Assembly (NCBI GenBank): GCA_037954325.1
Contig: JBBMNZ010000009.1
Span: 15,348,286-15,412,285, forward strand
DNA from: Fistularia commersonii
Lineage: Eukaryota; Chordata; Actinopteri; Syngnathiformes; Fistulariidae
Length of the DNA: 64,000 bases
Direction of reading: 5' to 3'
In this document: positions 36,692-48,500 of the stretch, piece after piece
Position numbering within the stretch: position 1 is the stretch's first letter
Layout: each line of letters opens with the position of its first letter
The notes under the pieces: generated by a model
What the model saw: the letters and a program-made list of their open reading frames with translations, nothing else
Database searches by the model: none
What the model was told of the DNA's origin: nothing
Program-made: the position numbers and the translations under genes

Positions 36692-36944
36692 ATTCCTTCC
36701 TGCACTGTTGGAGCTCCAGTCCATGCCATGCATGCATTCTTTGTGTTAAAAAATGTAAACTAATGAATCATCCCATTGATTGGTCTTGATTAACGCGTAC
36801 ATTTTGACAAGCCCTAATAATTAACTGAATACATGAATAAACTGTATTTATAGAATACATCAATACAGTACTTTGTTATCACCTGACATGACATGGTGAC
36901 AGAAAACACTGTCTGTCCGTGTAACGTTGCAATTATTATTATTA
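36276..36944. other. Intron 6 sequence with CA/GT tracts
   Basis: CA tract at 36476-36520 and GT tract at 36636-36690; otherwise unremarkable. Confidence 0.6.
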
Positions 36945-37222
36945 TCAAATGACCAGGTTTCTTTTCTGCTTCTTTCTTGGGGCTTTTCCTTCAGGGTCTC
37001 CACAGCCAATCAGCCTCCTCCATCTCCCCCTCTTCTCTCCTGTACTCTTTCAGAACGTCCATAAATCTTCTCTTTGGTCTTCCTCCAGACCGCCTGCCTG
37101 GCAGCTCCAAGCCCGGCATCCGTCTACCAATATATTCACCAACCTCCTCTGTACATGACCGACCATCTCAGTCTGGCTTCTCTGGCCACAAACAACATGA
37201 GCATCACACCTTCTTTTCACCT
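36945..37222 (-). mobile_element. RTE-clade LINE, 3' part
   Basis: On the minus strand it reads [18 protein letters not shown] in one frame, matching the GHVQRRDxxYIGRRMLxLELPG region of the RTE at 12301-13138, then a [12 protein letters not shown] shadow of [13 protein letters not shown]. The same strand and family as the endonuclease fragment at 38610-39000; Rex3 lies between them. Confidence 0.75.
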
Positions 37223-37278
37223 GCAGAACATCCATCCATCCATCCATCCATCCATCCATCCATCCATCCATCCATCCA
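37223..37278 (-). repeat. (GATG)14 tail of Rex3
   Basis: A tetranucleotide run, CATC on the + strand, directly at the 3' end of the minus-strand Rex3 copy, where Rex3 elements carry GAT-type tails. Confidence 0.85.
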
Positions 37279-38609
37279 TCTTCCCCTGCTTGTCAGGTCG
37301 CGGGGTCAGCAGCAGGGAGGCCCAGACCTCCCTCTCCAGGGCCACCTGGTCCAGCTCTTCTGGGGGACCACGAGGTGTTCCCAGGCCAGCCTGGAGTCAT
37401 AGCCTCTCCATTGTGTCCTGGCTCTTCTCCCTGGTCTCCTCCCAGATGGACATGCCGGGAACATCTCCCCGTCCAGGAGGCGTCCTGACCAGATGCCCGA
37501 GCCTCCTCATCTGACTCCTCTCTTAGCGGAGGAGCAGCAGCTCTACTCCGAGCTCCTCCTGGACGACTGAACTTCTCACCCTACCTCTGAGGGAGAGTCG
37601 TCCACCCTGCGGAGGAAACTCATCTCGGCCGCTCGTATCCGCGATCTGGTTCTTTCGGTCGCTACCCACAGCTGGTGACCGTAGGTGAGGTTGGGAACGT
37701 AGACTAGCTGGTAAATTGAGAGCTTGGCCTTTTGGCTCAGCTCCTTCTTCACCACGTCAGACCGGTTCAGATCGCTGCAGAAGCACCGATCCGCCTGCCG
37801 ATCTCCTGCTCCATCCTTCCCTCACTCGTGAACAAGACCCCGAGATACTTGAACTCCTCCACTCGGGTCAGATCTTCTTCCTCGACCCGGTTGAGCCGCA
37901 TTGTCTCGGATTTGGAGGCGCCGGTCCTCATCCTGGCCGCTTTGCGCTCGGCTGCAACCGCTCCAGTGAGAGCTGGAGATCACGGCCTGATGAAGCCGAC
38001 AGAACCACATCATCTGCAGAAAGCAGAGACTCCATCCTGCGGCCACCGAACCGGATCCCCTCGACACCTTGGATGCGCCTAGACATTCTGTCCATAAAAG
38101 TTATGAACAGAACGGATGACGAAGGGCGACCCCGGTGGAGTCCAAGGAAACGTGTCACAGGAAACGGGTCCGACTTAAAAGCGGCAATGCGGGCCGAGCT
38201 TCGGCACGATCATACAGGGACCGAACAACCCGTACGACGGGGTTCGGTACCCCCATACTCCCGGAGCACCCCCTCAGGATTGCCCCCGGGACACAGTCCA
38301 ATGCCTTCTCCTGGTCCACAAAACACATGGTGACCGGTCGGACAAACTCCCGTGCCCCCTCCAGGACACCGCCGAGGGTGTAGAGCCGGTCCACTGTTCC
38401 ACGGCCAGGATGAAAACCACACCCAGGTTCAACCACCCTTCTTCAGCACTGCTGAACAGACCTTACTACCCCTGTAGTTGGAGAACGCCCTCCCAAAAGG
38501 GGGATCGCCACCCCGGTCTGCAAGTCCAGGGACACTGTCCCAGACGTCCACGCAATGCGGCAGAAGCGTGTCAGCCAGGACAGCCTTACAGCATCCAGAG
38601 CCTTGAGGA
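37279..38609 (-). mobile_element. Rex3 LINE, 5'-truncated copy
   Basis: On the minus strand it reads LKALDAVRLSWLTRFCRIAW and GTVSLDLQTGV, then GFHPGRGTVDRLYTLGGVLE, VRPVTMCFVDQEKALDCVP and GVEGIRFGGRRMESLLSADD, finally the 3' region with a GTCGCGGGGTCAGCAGCAGG end and GATG tail. It spans the segment bounded by standard Rex3 PCR primers. The catalytic FADD reads SADD and frames are broken, so it is inactive. Confidence 0.88.
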
Positions 38610-39010
38610 ACCCTGATAGTCCAGCGTAAGACCTGCTCCTAAGCTTCTAGCCTTACTACCCTTCCACCCGGTCTCCTGGACACACAGTGTATCCAACTTC
38701 CTTCTCTGCATCATGTCCACCAAATCTCTACCTTTTCCTGTCATAGTCCTGATATTCAAAGTCCCTCCTCCCAGTCCCGGACCCTTGCCTTTCGTCTTCT
38801 CTCCCTGCTTCCAAATAATACCTTCCTCCCCTCTCTTTGACCCAGAGTAGCCCAATTTCCACTTGTCACCTGTAGCTTCTCACCACCAATGGCGCTCGAC
38901 CGAGCCGGTACCAGATGCCTAGCTTTGATTCTCACACTTGGTTTTGGCCCAAGCTTGAAGCCAGGGTGCCTTCCTGACGCAACCCTCTTCATTTTGGACT
39001 GGCTGCAAAG
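38610..39010 (-). mobile_element. RTE-clade LINE, 5' endonuclease part
   Basis: On the minus strand it reads GTLNIRTMTGKGRDLVDMMQ, RRKLDTLCVQETGWKGSKAR and SLGAG, the start of the apurinic-type endonuclease of RTE LINEs. It stops abruptly at the Rex3 junction near 38610. The upstream part (38960-39020) has a TTCCTGACGCAACCCTCTTC segment common near such elements. Confidence 0.8.
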
Positions 39011-39368
39011 GCACTGACCTGTGCCCCTTCTTTCTTGCCAATATGACATATTGGATGGATAGTTTTGTACTTTATATATAACTGATATTGTAGGGTTTGA
39101 TTTGCACAGTAACAGGAGTGATGAAGTGCAGTAGCAAAGAAAAGTTTTCGGCATGTTTTCTCTGCTTTTATTCCCCGCGAACATCCAATCTTGGCCTTGT
39201 TTACGTTTGAAAAAGTGCTTTGTTTTGTTTTTCCTCCCCCTTCCGGTCAGCTGATCCTCCCCGGCCAATCAGAGCTCATCTTTTATTTACCAGGTGTCTG
39301 TTTCTGCGGCCGCGGTGATATCGGAGCGCCGCGAATCCGACACCTGTGCTGACTGGACGCCCCGTCGT

Positions 39369-39369
<1 letters not shown>

Positions 39370-39412
<43 letters not shown>
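39370..39412. repeat. GT microsatellite
   Basis: A TG run of about 21 units preceding the pyrimidine-rich tract. Confidence 0.95.
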
Positions 39413-39413
<1 letters not shown>

Positions 39414-39479
39414 CTATGGTCACTCAAACAGCTGTGCTTCCCCGAATCAATTCGTTACTTCATCATTTATGAATAACGG

Positions 39480-39930
39480 CCTCCTTCATCCCTCACTACT
39501 TCTTCTGCTTCTCCTCGCTCCTGGACCTTCTCTTCCTCCGATCCCTCACTACTTCTCTCCTCCCTCCTCTGCTTCCCCCTTTTGTTTCTCTACAATATCT
39601 TCTACCTTCTCCTCTTCTTCCCCTTTTCTGCTTCCCCCGTCTCTTTTCTCTATCCAGTGTTTTCCGTCCTTCGCTCCCCCCGTCTCTCCCTCCACATTAT
39701 CTTCCCCCTCCGGCGCTTCCCCCTTTCTCCTCCTGTACTTTCATTCCTTCCATGACCCTTCATTTCCTCCACCCATCTCTCCTTTCGCTCTCTCTCTCCG
39801 CCCCTCCCTCCCTCCCTCCCTCCCTCCGTCCTCCATTTTCTCCTCGCCGTTCAATCCCTCGCTTCCTCGCTCTTTCGCTTTCCTTCCCCTCCTACGTCCT
39901 GTCTCCCTTTTTTGCTCTCTCCCTTTTTAA
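39480..39930 (+). repeat. 450-bp polypyrimidine tract
   Basis: The + strand is overwhelmingly C and T (TCCTC, CTTCTC, CCTCCCTCC units), with only scattered purines. Such homopurine/homopyrimidine tracts can form triplex DNA. It sits mid-intron, far from any acceptor. Confidence 0.85.
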
Positions 39931-40030
39931 TCCCTTACTCTCGTGTGGGTTTTCTCCCGGTCAGGTCACCTGTCTCGTCTCGACACACACACACACACAC
40001 ACGCACGCACGCACACACACACACACACAT

Positions 40031-40236
40031 TTGCAGCCGCTAATCAGGCTAAGCTGCGTATATTCAGTCTGTGGGAGGAAACAGAAACAGCCGCCGGGGG
40101 AAGAAAAAAAACCGCAACGCTAAAGGAGGTTTTATTTTAGAAACCATCCACTCGCCACCAACAGATTTTTTTAGGAAACCCCAGAAATTCGGAATTATCC
40201 GGACGGAGAAAAGAGGAAACGTGGTTGTTCAATTCT

Positions 40237-40268
<32 letters not shown>

Positions 40269-40690
40269 TGTGTGAGGGGGGGTCAGAGGTCGAACCGTCC
40301 CTTCTTCTTTGCAAAGCAGCTTTTTGAAGAAAATGTTCGAGTGTTAATAAAACACGTCGAGATGAAAGAAACTTTTCGAATAAAAATAAAACCAGAATCT
40401 CTGATCTCGACCATGAATATTGCATGATCACGTTCAAATAGAAGACGTGGGAGTTGAAAGAACTTCACCTGGAACACTTGGTTATACAAGCTCACAAGCG
40501 TGGGATGGTTTCAGCCCGTCGTTACCGTTAGCGGCTAAAATGCTAAATGGGTTGCTTTGTTTTTTTACCTCTGATCGCCCCTCGGGGACAAATGAAGCGA
40601 TTCTGATTTACTCGTGCCTCTGGAGCCGGCGGGAAAGGGCCTGGCATTATTAGCCACTTGGGCTTTAGCCACGCGCTATCGCGGTTAGCC
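40031..40690. other. Intron 6 sequence without a gene
   Basis: A GT run at 40241-40268; otherwise no feature recognised. Confidence 0.5.
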
Positions 40691-41560
40691 CAAGCTGTCG
40701 ACTTTGTGAGCTACACATTAGCTTTCTACCGTATCTGACTGACACAGATGATACCCTTATATACGCATGCTGCTGTTCTTACTAAAAACAAGGTATCTTT
40801 GAAATAGAAATGTGTTTTAGCAAGCTAACGTATTCTCCAAAGTTATAGGATCACTATATATGGTAGCTGTGTGTTAGCGTGTTGCTATACTTCCTGAAAC
40901 AAGAAGGCGGACTGTGTGTTCGCATGCTGCCGGATAAAGCTGAATTCTTGTGTTTCTGTTTATGTTAGCTGTATTAGCAATACAATTACCATGTTTGCAC
41001 TGTTGCAATTACATGATGTTAGCATGGTATATAGCAAAACACATTTGTTTGTTAACTGTATGCTTGCATTCATGTATTTATTTATTGACCTTTATGAGAC
41101 ACTGATATTACCCTGACGAACGCCTTGTATTAGCATGCTGCTGTATGTGTTAGCATGCTGCTGTACTTCCTGATACAAGGCGTCTTTTAACATGAACGGT
41201 GTTTTTAGCATGCCTTTGTATTCCACAAAGTTATTTGATGTCTGTCTATGTTATCCGTGTGTTAGCACGCTTCTATACTGACTGAAACAAGGCATCTTTG
41301 AAAGTGAACTGTGTTAGCATGCAGCAGGATAAAGCTTTGTGATAGGATTTCTGTTGATGTTAGCTGTGCGTTAGCTTTTTTGCACGCTTCCATAGGAACC
41401 TGGCCGTTGTTAGCATGCTACACACTGGACATTTATTGATGTTACCTGTCTGCTTGCATGTATTGAATTCTGTTAGTTACTTGATTAGTTATGAGTTACT
41501 TGATTTCTGTTTATATTAGCTGTGTGTTAGCATGCTTCCATTTGAAGTCAAAGTCATCGA
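40690..41560. repeat. Degenerate TAGCATGC-rich repeat
   Basis: Repeated phrases GTTAGCATGCTGCTGTACTT, CCTGAAACAAGGCATCTTTG and GCAGGATAAAGCT recur irregularly. It leads into the regular 55-bp array that follows. Confidence 0.7.
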
Positions 41561-41874
41561 CTTATTTGATCTTAAATTCGGTGTTATTATTTGTAGTCCT
41601 ATTAATTGGGGACTTGCTTTACATTTGGATCATTTTGAGCGTTTTCATTTTAAGAGTTAATTGTAATAACTATTCTTAAAATAATTGGATTGAAGTTGAA
41701 TCTTTCGCTGGTGTGTGGCAGCCCCTCGAGGCCATATGTGCCCTTCGCATTCGCCTAGATCGCCTAATGGGCCGGCTGGCTCCGGTTACTACAACAGAAT
41801 AGTGGGACACTAGTTGTTTGTTTATTAGCAAGTTATTGTACCTTGTTAAGACACTTGGTTTCAGCCTGTTAGCA

Positions 41875-42620
41875 TGCTTCTTTAGCTAGCTAAGGCAAAA
41901 GGTTCAGGGCATAGCATGCTATTTTAGTTAGTGAAGGCAGTAGGTTTTATCCCGTAAGTAGCCTGTTAGTATGCTTCTTTAGCTAGCTAAGGCAATGGGT
42001 TGGAGTGCATAAGTAGCCTGTTAGCATGCTTCTTTAGCTAGCTAAGGCAATGGGTTGGAGTGCATAAGTAGCCTGTTAGGATGCTTCTTTAGCTAGCTAA
42101 GGCAATAGGTTGGAGTGCATAAGTAGCCTGTTAGTATGCTTCTTTAGCTTGCTAAGGCAATGGGTTGGAGTGCATAAGTAGCCTGTTAGCATGCTTCTTT
42201 AGCTAACTAAGGCAAAAGGTTCAGGGCATAGCATGCTATCTTAGTTAGTGAAGGCAATAGGTTTTATCGGGTAAGTAGCCTGTTAGTATGCTTCTTTAGC
42301 TAGCTAAGGCAATGGGTTGGAGTGCATAAGTAGCCTGTTAGGATGCTTCTTTAGCTAGCTAAGGCAATAGGTTTTATCGGGTAAGTAGCCTGTTAGTATG
42401 CTTCTTTAGCTAGCTAAGGCAGTGGGTTGGAGTGCATAAGCAGTCTGTTAGTGTGCTTATCCAGCTAAGGCACTAGGCGTCAACGCCAAAATATCCCCTT
42501 AGTATGCTTCTTTCTCAAGCTAAGGCAATAGGTTTCAGAGCATAAGCAGCCCATAAGCGTGCTATTTTGGCCCACCGAGGCAATAGTTTCAGTGCTTAAG
42601 TAGCCTGTTAGTATGCACCT
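41875..42620. repeat. 55-bp minisatellite
   Basis: The phrase GCCTGTTAG starts units at 41961, 42016, 42071, 42126 and 42181, an exact 55-bp period. Units carry the near-palindromes TAGCATGCT and TAGCTAGCTA and the end GGCAATGGGTTGGAGTGCAT. A longer composite unit with GGTTTTATCSSGTAAGTAG is inserted at about 41920-41955 and 42230-42275. The array decays after 42450. Confidence 0.92.
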
Positions 42621-42883
42621 TTAGCCAGCGCACAGCAGGGATCGCAGGTCATTTTCTTCTTCAACCCTCCGGCTCTTCTTCGTCTCTCTCTAATCTCCTC
42701 AGCATAAAACTACAAAAAAAACAAAAACAAACCCCGTCATCAGACCTAGCATGGTTAGCATGGTTCCCCCTTCATCTAATCCTGACAGTTCACAGTGTGA
42801 CGCCGCCACGTCAGGGAGTACAGCGGCGCTAAACACACACACATACACACAAGAAAATCACACCTTGTCAGAGTGCTGCTAAG

Positions 42884-42888
<5 letters not shown>

Positions 42889-42936
<48 letters not shown>

Positions 42937-43013
42937 GCAGTGTTTCAGGAGCATGGCTGTCACTCCAGCCAGCTCTGCAGGCTCCTCGATAATCCTCTTA
43001 GCCCCCTCATATG

Positions 43014-43089
<76 letters not shown>
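42889..43089. repeat. Facing (GT)23 and (CA)~36 microsatellites
   Basis: A perfect GT run at 42889-42934 and a CA run with one TA interruption at 43017-43089. They are complementary and only 82 bp apart. Confidence 0.95.
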
Positions 43090-43092
<3 letters not shown>

Positions 43093-43619
43093 TGACCACC
43101 TCGACAGAAGTGTTGTTTTCCAAAAGCACCGGCGCTGCGATATAATTTATTCTAACTTCCCTGAGCATTTGGGCACAAGAGAGCAGATGAGAGTCTCTTA
43201 ATGTCTTCATTTGTTGTTGTTAAAAGGAGAAATCTTTTCTTTTGTCGGTATCACAAAGTCCCCGGCGAGTGGCGGCTTTTGTGGGTTTGTGCTTTCCGGC
43301 GTTGCAACGCTGAACACCTGCAGCGCCGACGTTTAATTTAATCTCCGACGGTAATTGTGCCGCGACGAGGACGGAGGTTGTTCGACCGAGCGGCTCTGAT
43401 TATTCCAATCCCGTCCTGTAATAAACTGATTAAAGACGTCATTAATTTCCCGCCCGCGTCCTGTTTATCGGCATCGGCCTCCCGTTGTTTGACGTTGCTT
43501 CTCGCCACCCCGTCTCCGGGCTTCTCGGCCCGTCAGAAGAACTAAACATTCGGTGGCCTCCCCGCTGCCGTCACAGCCCGGCGCTTTGTGTCCGTGCAAA
43601 GCAGACGCCCGTGAATATT

Positions 43620-44640
43620 CATGTGACGCTCATGGGATTACATATGAATCCTAATATTTGCCGTGTCAAACGCAGGATTACCTGTGAAACAACACTTGGG
43701 ATTAGACGTGGGATTGTTCACATTTTGCGCAGGAGGGACATCGTGTAAAACATCACATTTCCCATGTTGGCCACACGGGGTCACTTGTTGAATTTAAACA
43801 TCCCAATGCAAAAAAAACTACCTTCACAAGTTTGCTCTCCTGTTCAACAAACAAGATTACACGTACAACATCTTAGTTCCCATTCAAACACATGGAGTTA
43901 CATGTTAAATGTAAGAATTCCCATTTAAAACACACGGGATTCCCTGTAAAACAAGTTAAATCACGTGTTAAACTAATGGGATTGCATGCAGAACATGATA
44001 TTTCCCATGAAGATTAGATGTTGAATTGAATCATTCACATTTTAAACACATTTAAAACATAATATTTCCCATTGATGACGGATGGAATTACATGTTAGAG
44101 TTAAGACTTCCAGTTTAAAACACATAGGGTTGCATGTGAACCAGGTTGATGCTCATGGTAAACACACGGGATGACGTGTAAAACCTAATATTTCCCATTT
44201 AAAACAAATTTGGGATCACATGCAAAGTTCATAAAATTGGAAATTGGCACATGGGATTACGAGTGTCAGATGCTAATTCCAATATATTTAACATACGTGT
44301 CGTTTTAAAACACGTCGATTTATCCAATACACACAATTCCTTGTTAAGCCTAATAATTCCCAGGATTACATGTGAAACGTAATCCCTGAACACACATTGG
44401 GTCACATGTTAATTCTCATGCCAATCCTATGGGATTACAGGTGAAACGTAATATCACACATGAAAAGATGGCTTTATTATTCATCATTATAAAAGTTTCC
44501 CTTTTCAACCCATGGGATTACATGTGAAATGTAATAATTTACACATTGGGGGATTACATGGCAAGCTTAAAAATTTGAAGTTGAAACGCATGGGATTAAA
44601 AGGGAAGCGCACGCTTTTCATTCACGTAGGATTATTTCAT
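43620..44640. repeat. Degenerate GGATTACATG minisatellite
   Basis: About 18 imperfect units of roughly 36-60 bp carrying GGGATTACATGTGAAA, then CGTAATATTTCCCATT and AAAACACA. The core CATGTGAAAT is shared with the AATCC arrays at 14340 and 18065, but I cannot tell whether they are related. Confidence 0.75.
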
Positions 44641-45294
44641 AGGCTTGTTGATAATGTGTAATAATTAAAATGGAAAATTAAAATTAAATTAAAAAAAGAA
44701 ACACACGTATAAAACACTTTAATCCCAATTTATAGCATAATTCATTCACGAATATAAATCAATACCGAAATATGTCGCTGTAAAAGTACCAAAAGAGCCA
44801 TATTACTGCATCGGCTGCACGAATACACAGGTGTGTGAATTCACGTTCGCTGTTAATCCCGGCCCGTGAAACAGGATTACGGATGTGAAAAATCCCGCTC
44901 TCCATTCCAAAGCCTCTCCCGATGCTTTCTGACATCCGCCGTCTTCTTTGGCCAAAAAACTAAATGAAGAAAAAAAAAGAAATTAAGAAAAACAGCGAGC
45001 TTTCGGTTGCAACTCATCTGCAGAGGCGTTTTTTGTTTTTTTAGATTATTTTCCGATATATCATTTTTTCCTCTTGTGGAACGGTAGACCCCGGATTGTT
45101 GTTCTAACCGGGTTCACCGGGTGTCCGGTGTCGCCGCGGCCGGACGCCGCTCGCTCTCCGACACGCGATCTGACATGAAGAACGGCATGTAACCTCCTCC
45201 GTCTGGCGTCTGCGGCCTCCTGCCGCCGTCGCCCGTCCTCTTTGTTTTTCCAGTAGCTTCACGCCAGCGCCTCTCGCTGTAGATCAGGGGTGTC

Positions 45295-46482
45295 AAACAT
45301 ACGGCCCGCCAGGGGGTTCGACCAGGCCCGCGGGATAATCTGAAAGTGAAAAAATGCATAAAAGACAAGGATTTATTTTTTTTAATTAAATGCAATTCAA
45401 GAATGTTCCACTAGGGGCGGAAAATCTGCGACAATCTGCATCACTGAGACGGACCAATCAGCAGACGGTATCAATGCACCACCTGCTGATTGTTATGACG
45501 TTGTTTCTACCCCGTTCTCCACCTCATCAGCCAAAGTGTTGTTAAAAAAACAGAGAAAAGTAGTTAAAGAGTGTAGAATTTTCAGAGAGAAATGGACTAC
45601 GTCCTATTTATTTACGGAGACGCACGGGAAACCTTCGTGCTCGGCGTGTTTGCAACAAGTTTCGGTATTTAAGGAATATAATATTCGGCGCCACTACGAG
45701 ATTCATCAAAGCGAAAAATATGACAGCTTGCACAGAAACTGAGAAGAGATAAGATCAACCAATCACAGGCAGGTCTGAGGAAACAGCGTCCACTTTCACC
45801 CAGAGCAGAGAACTCAGTGAAGCAGCGGTAAAAGCCAGCTAGCTAATTGCTTGCAAATATGTGCAATTTAATGTTAGTCACCAGCTTCACTACAAACTAG
45901 TATGTTGGAATTCTACTGTTCATGCAACTCCATGCATTTTCAGTATGTATGTATATGTTTGCATGTTTCATGTATGAAGTTTACACATTTACAGGTGAAG
46001 ACTTTCTTCCTTACACATTTAATAGCACTCTTTTTAGTTTGTAAGGTGTAGGCAGGGATTCAATTTAGATTTTATATGCACATGTGTAAATGGTTTAAAA
46101 GTCCCTTTCTTTATAAGTCTCATTTAATCTTAAAGTGAATTACTATATTTTTCAATACCAATTACTTGTTAAAGTTTTGTGCCTTTGTACGATCAGAGGG
46201 ATCACATGATCACATGATTGCAATGCAAACATGCGAATGATAAAAGTAAATTGCACTTTTATCAAAGGAAATATGAGGTGTTTCATGAAATGTTTTATAA
46301 AGGGATTGGTCATTAAATTCCAAGATTTTCCTCATGTCCTTGTACTTCTTTACACCAAAACAGAGGAAAGTCATGATATTTTGGTTATTTATTGCTGAGT
46401 ATGCTATTATTTTAATGGTCCGGCCCACACACATCTAGCTAGTCCGAATGTGGCGCCATGAGAAATGAGTTTGACACCCCTG
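45295..46482 (+). mobile_element. hAT (Charlie-type) DNA transposon with 8-bp target duplication
   Basis: Terminal inverted repeats CAGGGGTGTCAAAC and GTTTGACACCCCTG are intact, and the perfect 8-bp duplication CTGTAGAT lies at 45287-45294 and 46483-46490. Inside, 45536-45742 encodes a 68-residue fragment with a BED-type zinc-finger pattern: Cys-Ser-Ala-Cys, then FKEYNIRRHYEIH. The transposase catalytic part is missing and the remainder is AT-rich, so the copy is non-autonomous. Confidence 0.9.
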
Positions 46483-46490
46483 CTGTAGAT

Positions 46491-47997
46491 CTACTGCGTA
46501 TTTCTCAAAAGGCTGCCTTCAGAGTCGCTGCAGGTTTAATGGCTTTTTTTTGTTTCCCGTCCCTGAATCTACATTTCCACGGCTGCCCAACCGTCGTTTC
46601 ATCTTTACCTGTTGTCGTTCGCCCAACCAAGATGGCCGCCGTGATCTTTGTTTATATTTAAAAAAAAAAGCATGTCAGTGTTTTACAGCAAAACAACAAA
46701 ATGATGCGGCGCGTAGCTTGTTTTTAGCGTCTTCCCGAGCATCAATTTGATTGGTTGTCGTGTCGCGGGCTCGGCTCTGGACGTAGCGAGCGCTTCCTCC
46801 CTGCGGCGGAAAAGTATGTGACCGGCGTCTGGTTACCTTGGCAACCATACATCGGCTCGTCCTGGCGTTTCTTTCATCGATTTCCAGTCCCCGTGATTTT
46901 ACGTCGGGTTTACGTCCGTACTCAGAAATGCACGACGAAATAAATCCAGAAGAATTATCCGCAGGACGTCCACAATCTAGGCCGATAATCCCAGCCCGCT
47001 AATGAGATTAGGCCGATACAGACCTTCGTCAGAGCAAAGTAACCCCGTTAAAGAGGCGAAAGCAACGCGGCGTCATCAGGTTTGACTGCCGAATGCGAAA
47101 AACGCAGACGGGGAAGGTCACGGTTGAGCCCGACGTCCATGTTTTCCCTGCTTGAACTCTTAAATTCATCGGAGGGTTCAGCTCTTCCTGGCCTCTACGG
47201 CTCCGTAAACCCGGTCGGAGACTGAGGGTCGGCCTGGGTGGACGGCTCTGCGCGCAAAGGTTCCCCCGCAGTGGATATTATTGGACGTGTCGAATATTTC
47301 CCTCCGAAGGCTCTTTAATTATTCACATCTCGGCGGCTCATCATCCACCCACCGACATGAAAACATGCCATATTTACAGGCGCGAGCATACAAGTCGCCT
47401 CCCCCCGGCTTGTAGCTTCTTTATCGTCCCGCCGCTGCGCTGGGACTTTACTGCGTGGTGTTTGATGTACGCTATGAATCAAACCGCCTGAGGATGAAAC
47501 CAGGTACGTGCACAGGACGGGGGTGGTTACTGCGGCTGCCGGGCTCGCCCAGGCCTGGGTCTCAAATGACTTGGCGGGTGGTTTTCTTAAGTTTTGGGTC
47601 GGGCGGGCGAAAAGTATATCGCCGCATCAAAAGTGAAACATACCTTTTGTGAAAATGGTGAATGAAAATGTTTTCTCGAACCTCCACTTGGATACTTTCT
47701 GACCCGGTCGCAGAGCCGGGGTCATCATTTGAAGAACTAAAATAAAGACATATTTCTTATAAAAGGTTTCAATCCAGAACCAAGATGGCGGCGGCTCTGT
47801 AAACCTCTTGAGGTAGCGCGTGCTATTTAGACTCATCCCACGGGTTTGTCATGTGATTTGGGTGTCCACAAATCACTGACTGACAGCTGCTTTCTTGCTG
47901 AAGTTTGGGAGGATTTAAACCTTCCCTCCGGACTCCGGACGTGACTCCGGCTCGTGTCCGTCAACTCTTGTTGACCTAACACTGCTTTCCCCAACAG
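46491..47997. other. End of intron 6, no gene
   Basis: Unique, moderately GC-rich sequence with no open frame of note. The 46980-47480 part is non-repetitive and could hold conserved non-coding sequence, but nothing in it can be named. Confidence 0.45.
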
Positions 47998-48194
47998 GCA
48001 TCATACACCAGATGAAGGGGGAGTACGAGAAGGCGCTGAAGCTCCACAAAGGCCACCTGTCGTTCGCCCAGGAACTGGGCGACTACGCCGCCCAAGGGCG
48101 GGCCTACGGTAACATGGGCAACGCCTATCACGCTCTGGGCGCCTACGACCAAGCTGTGCGGTACCACCGACAGGAGCTCCAGATATCCCTTGAG
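47998..48194 (+). CDS. ttc28: TTC28 exon e7 (TPRs)
   Basis: Window residues 354-419, phase 1 to phase 0. The acceptor tttccccaacag joins to GIIHQMKGEYEKALKLHK, followed by GRAYGNMGNAYHALGAYDQA. It is the first exon of a compact eight-exon cluster that follows the 13-kb intron 6. The donor is GAG|gtgaat. Confidence 0.96.
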
Positions 48195-48271
48195 GTGAAT
48201 CTCGCTTGCCGTCCGGCGATTCTCGGGCACTCCCGCCCGGAACAAGAACCTAAAACATCTCCACGTCGCAG

Positions 48272-48425
48272 GTGAATGACCGTCCATCTCAGGCCTCCAC
48301 CCACGGCAACCTGGCTGTGGCCTACCAAGCGCTGGGCGCTCAAGACCGAGCCCTGCAGCACTACCTTCACCACCTGACCATCGCGCGGGAGCTACACGAC
48401 ACCCAAAGCGAAGCTAGAGCACTAG
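48272..48425 (+). CDS. ttc28: TTC28 exon e8 (TPR)
   Basis: Window residues 420-470, phase 0 to phase 1. It encodes VNDRPSQASTHGNLAVAYQA, then REL and EARAL, with donor CTA G|gtaggc. The acceptor ccacgtcgcag has a poor pyrimidine tract and intron 7 is only 77 bp, which suggests recognition by intron definition. Confidence 0.95.
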
Positions 48426-48500
48426 GTAGGCCTCGAAGATGTGACGCGAGAAGAAAATAAATGGGCGGACGTATGATCTCTGATGGTGTGTCTCTCCCAG

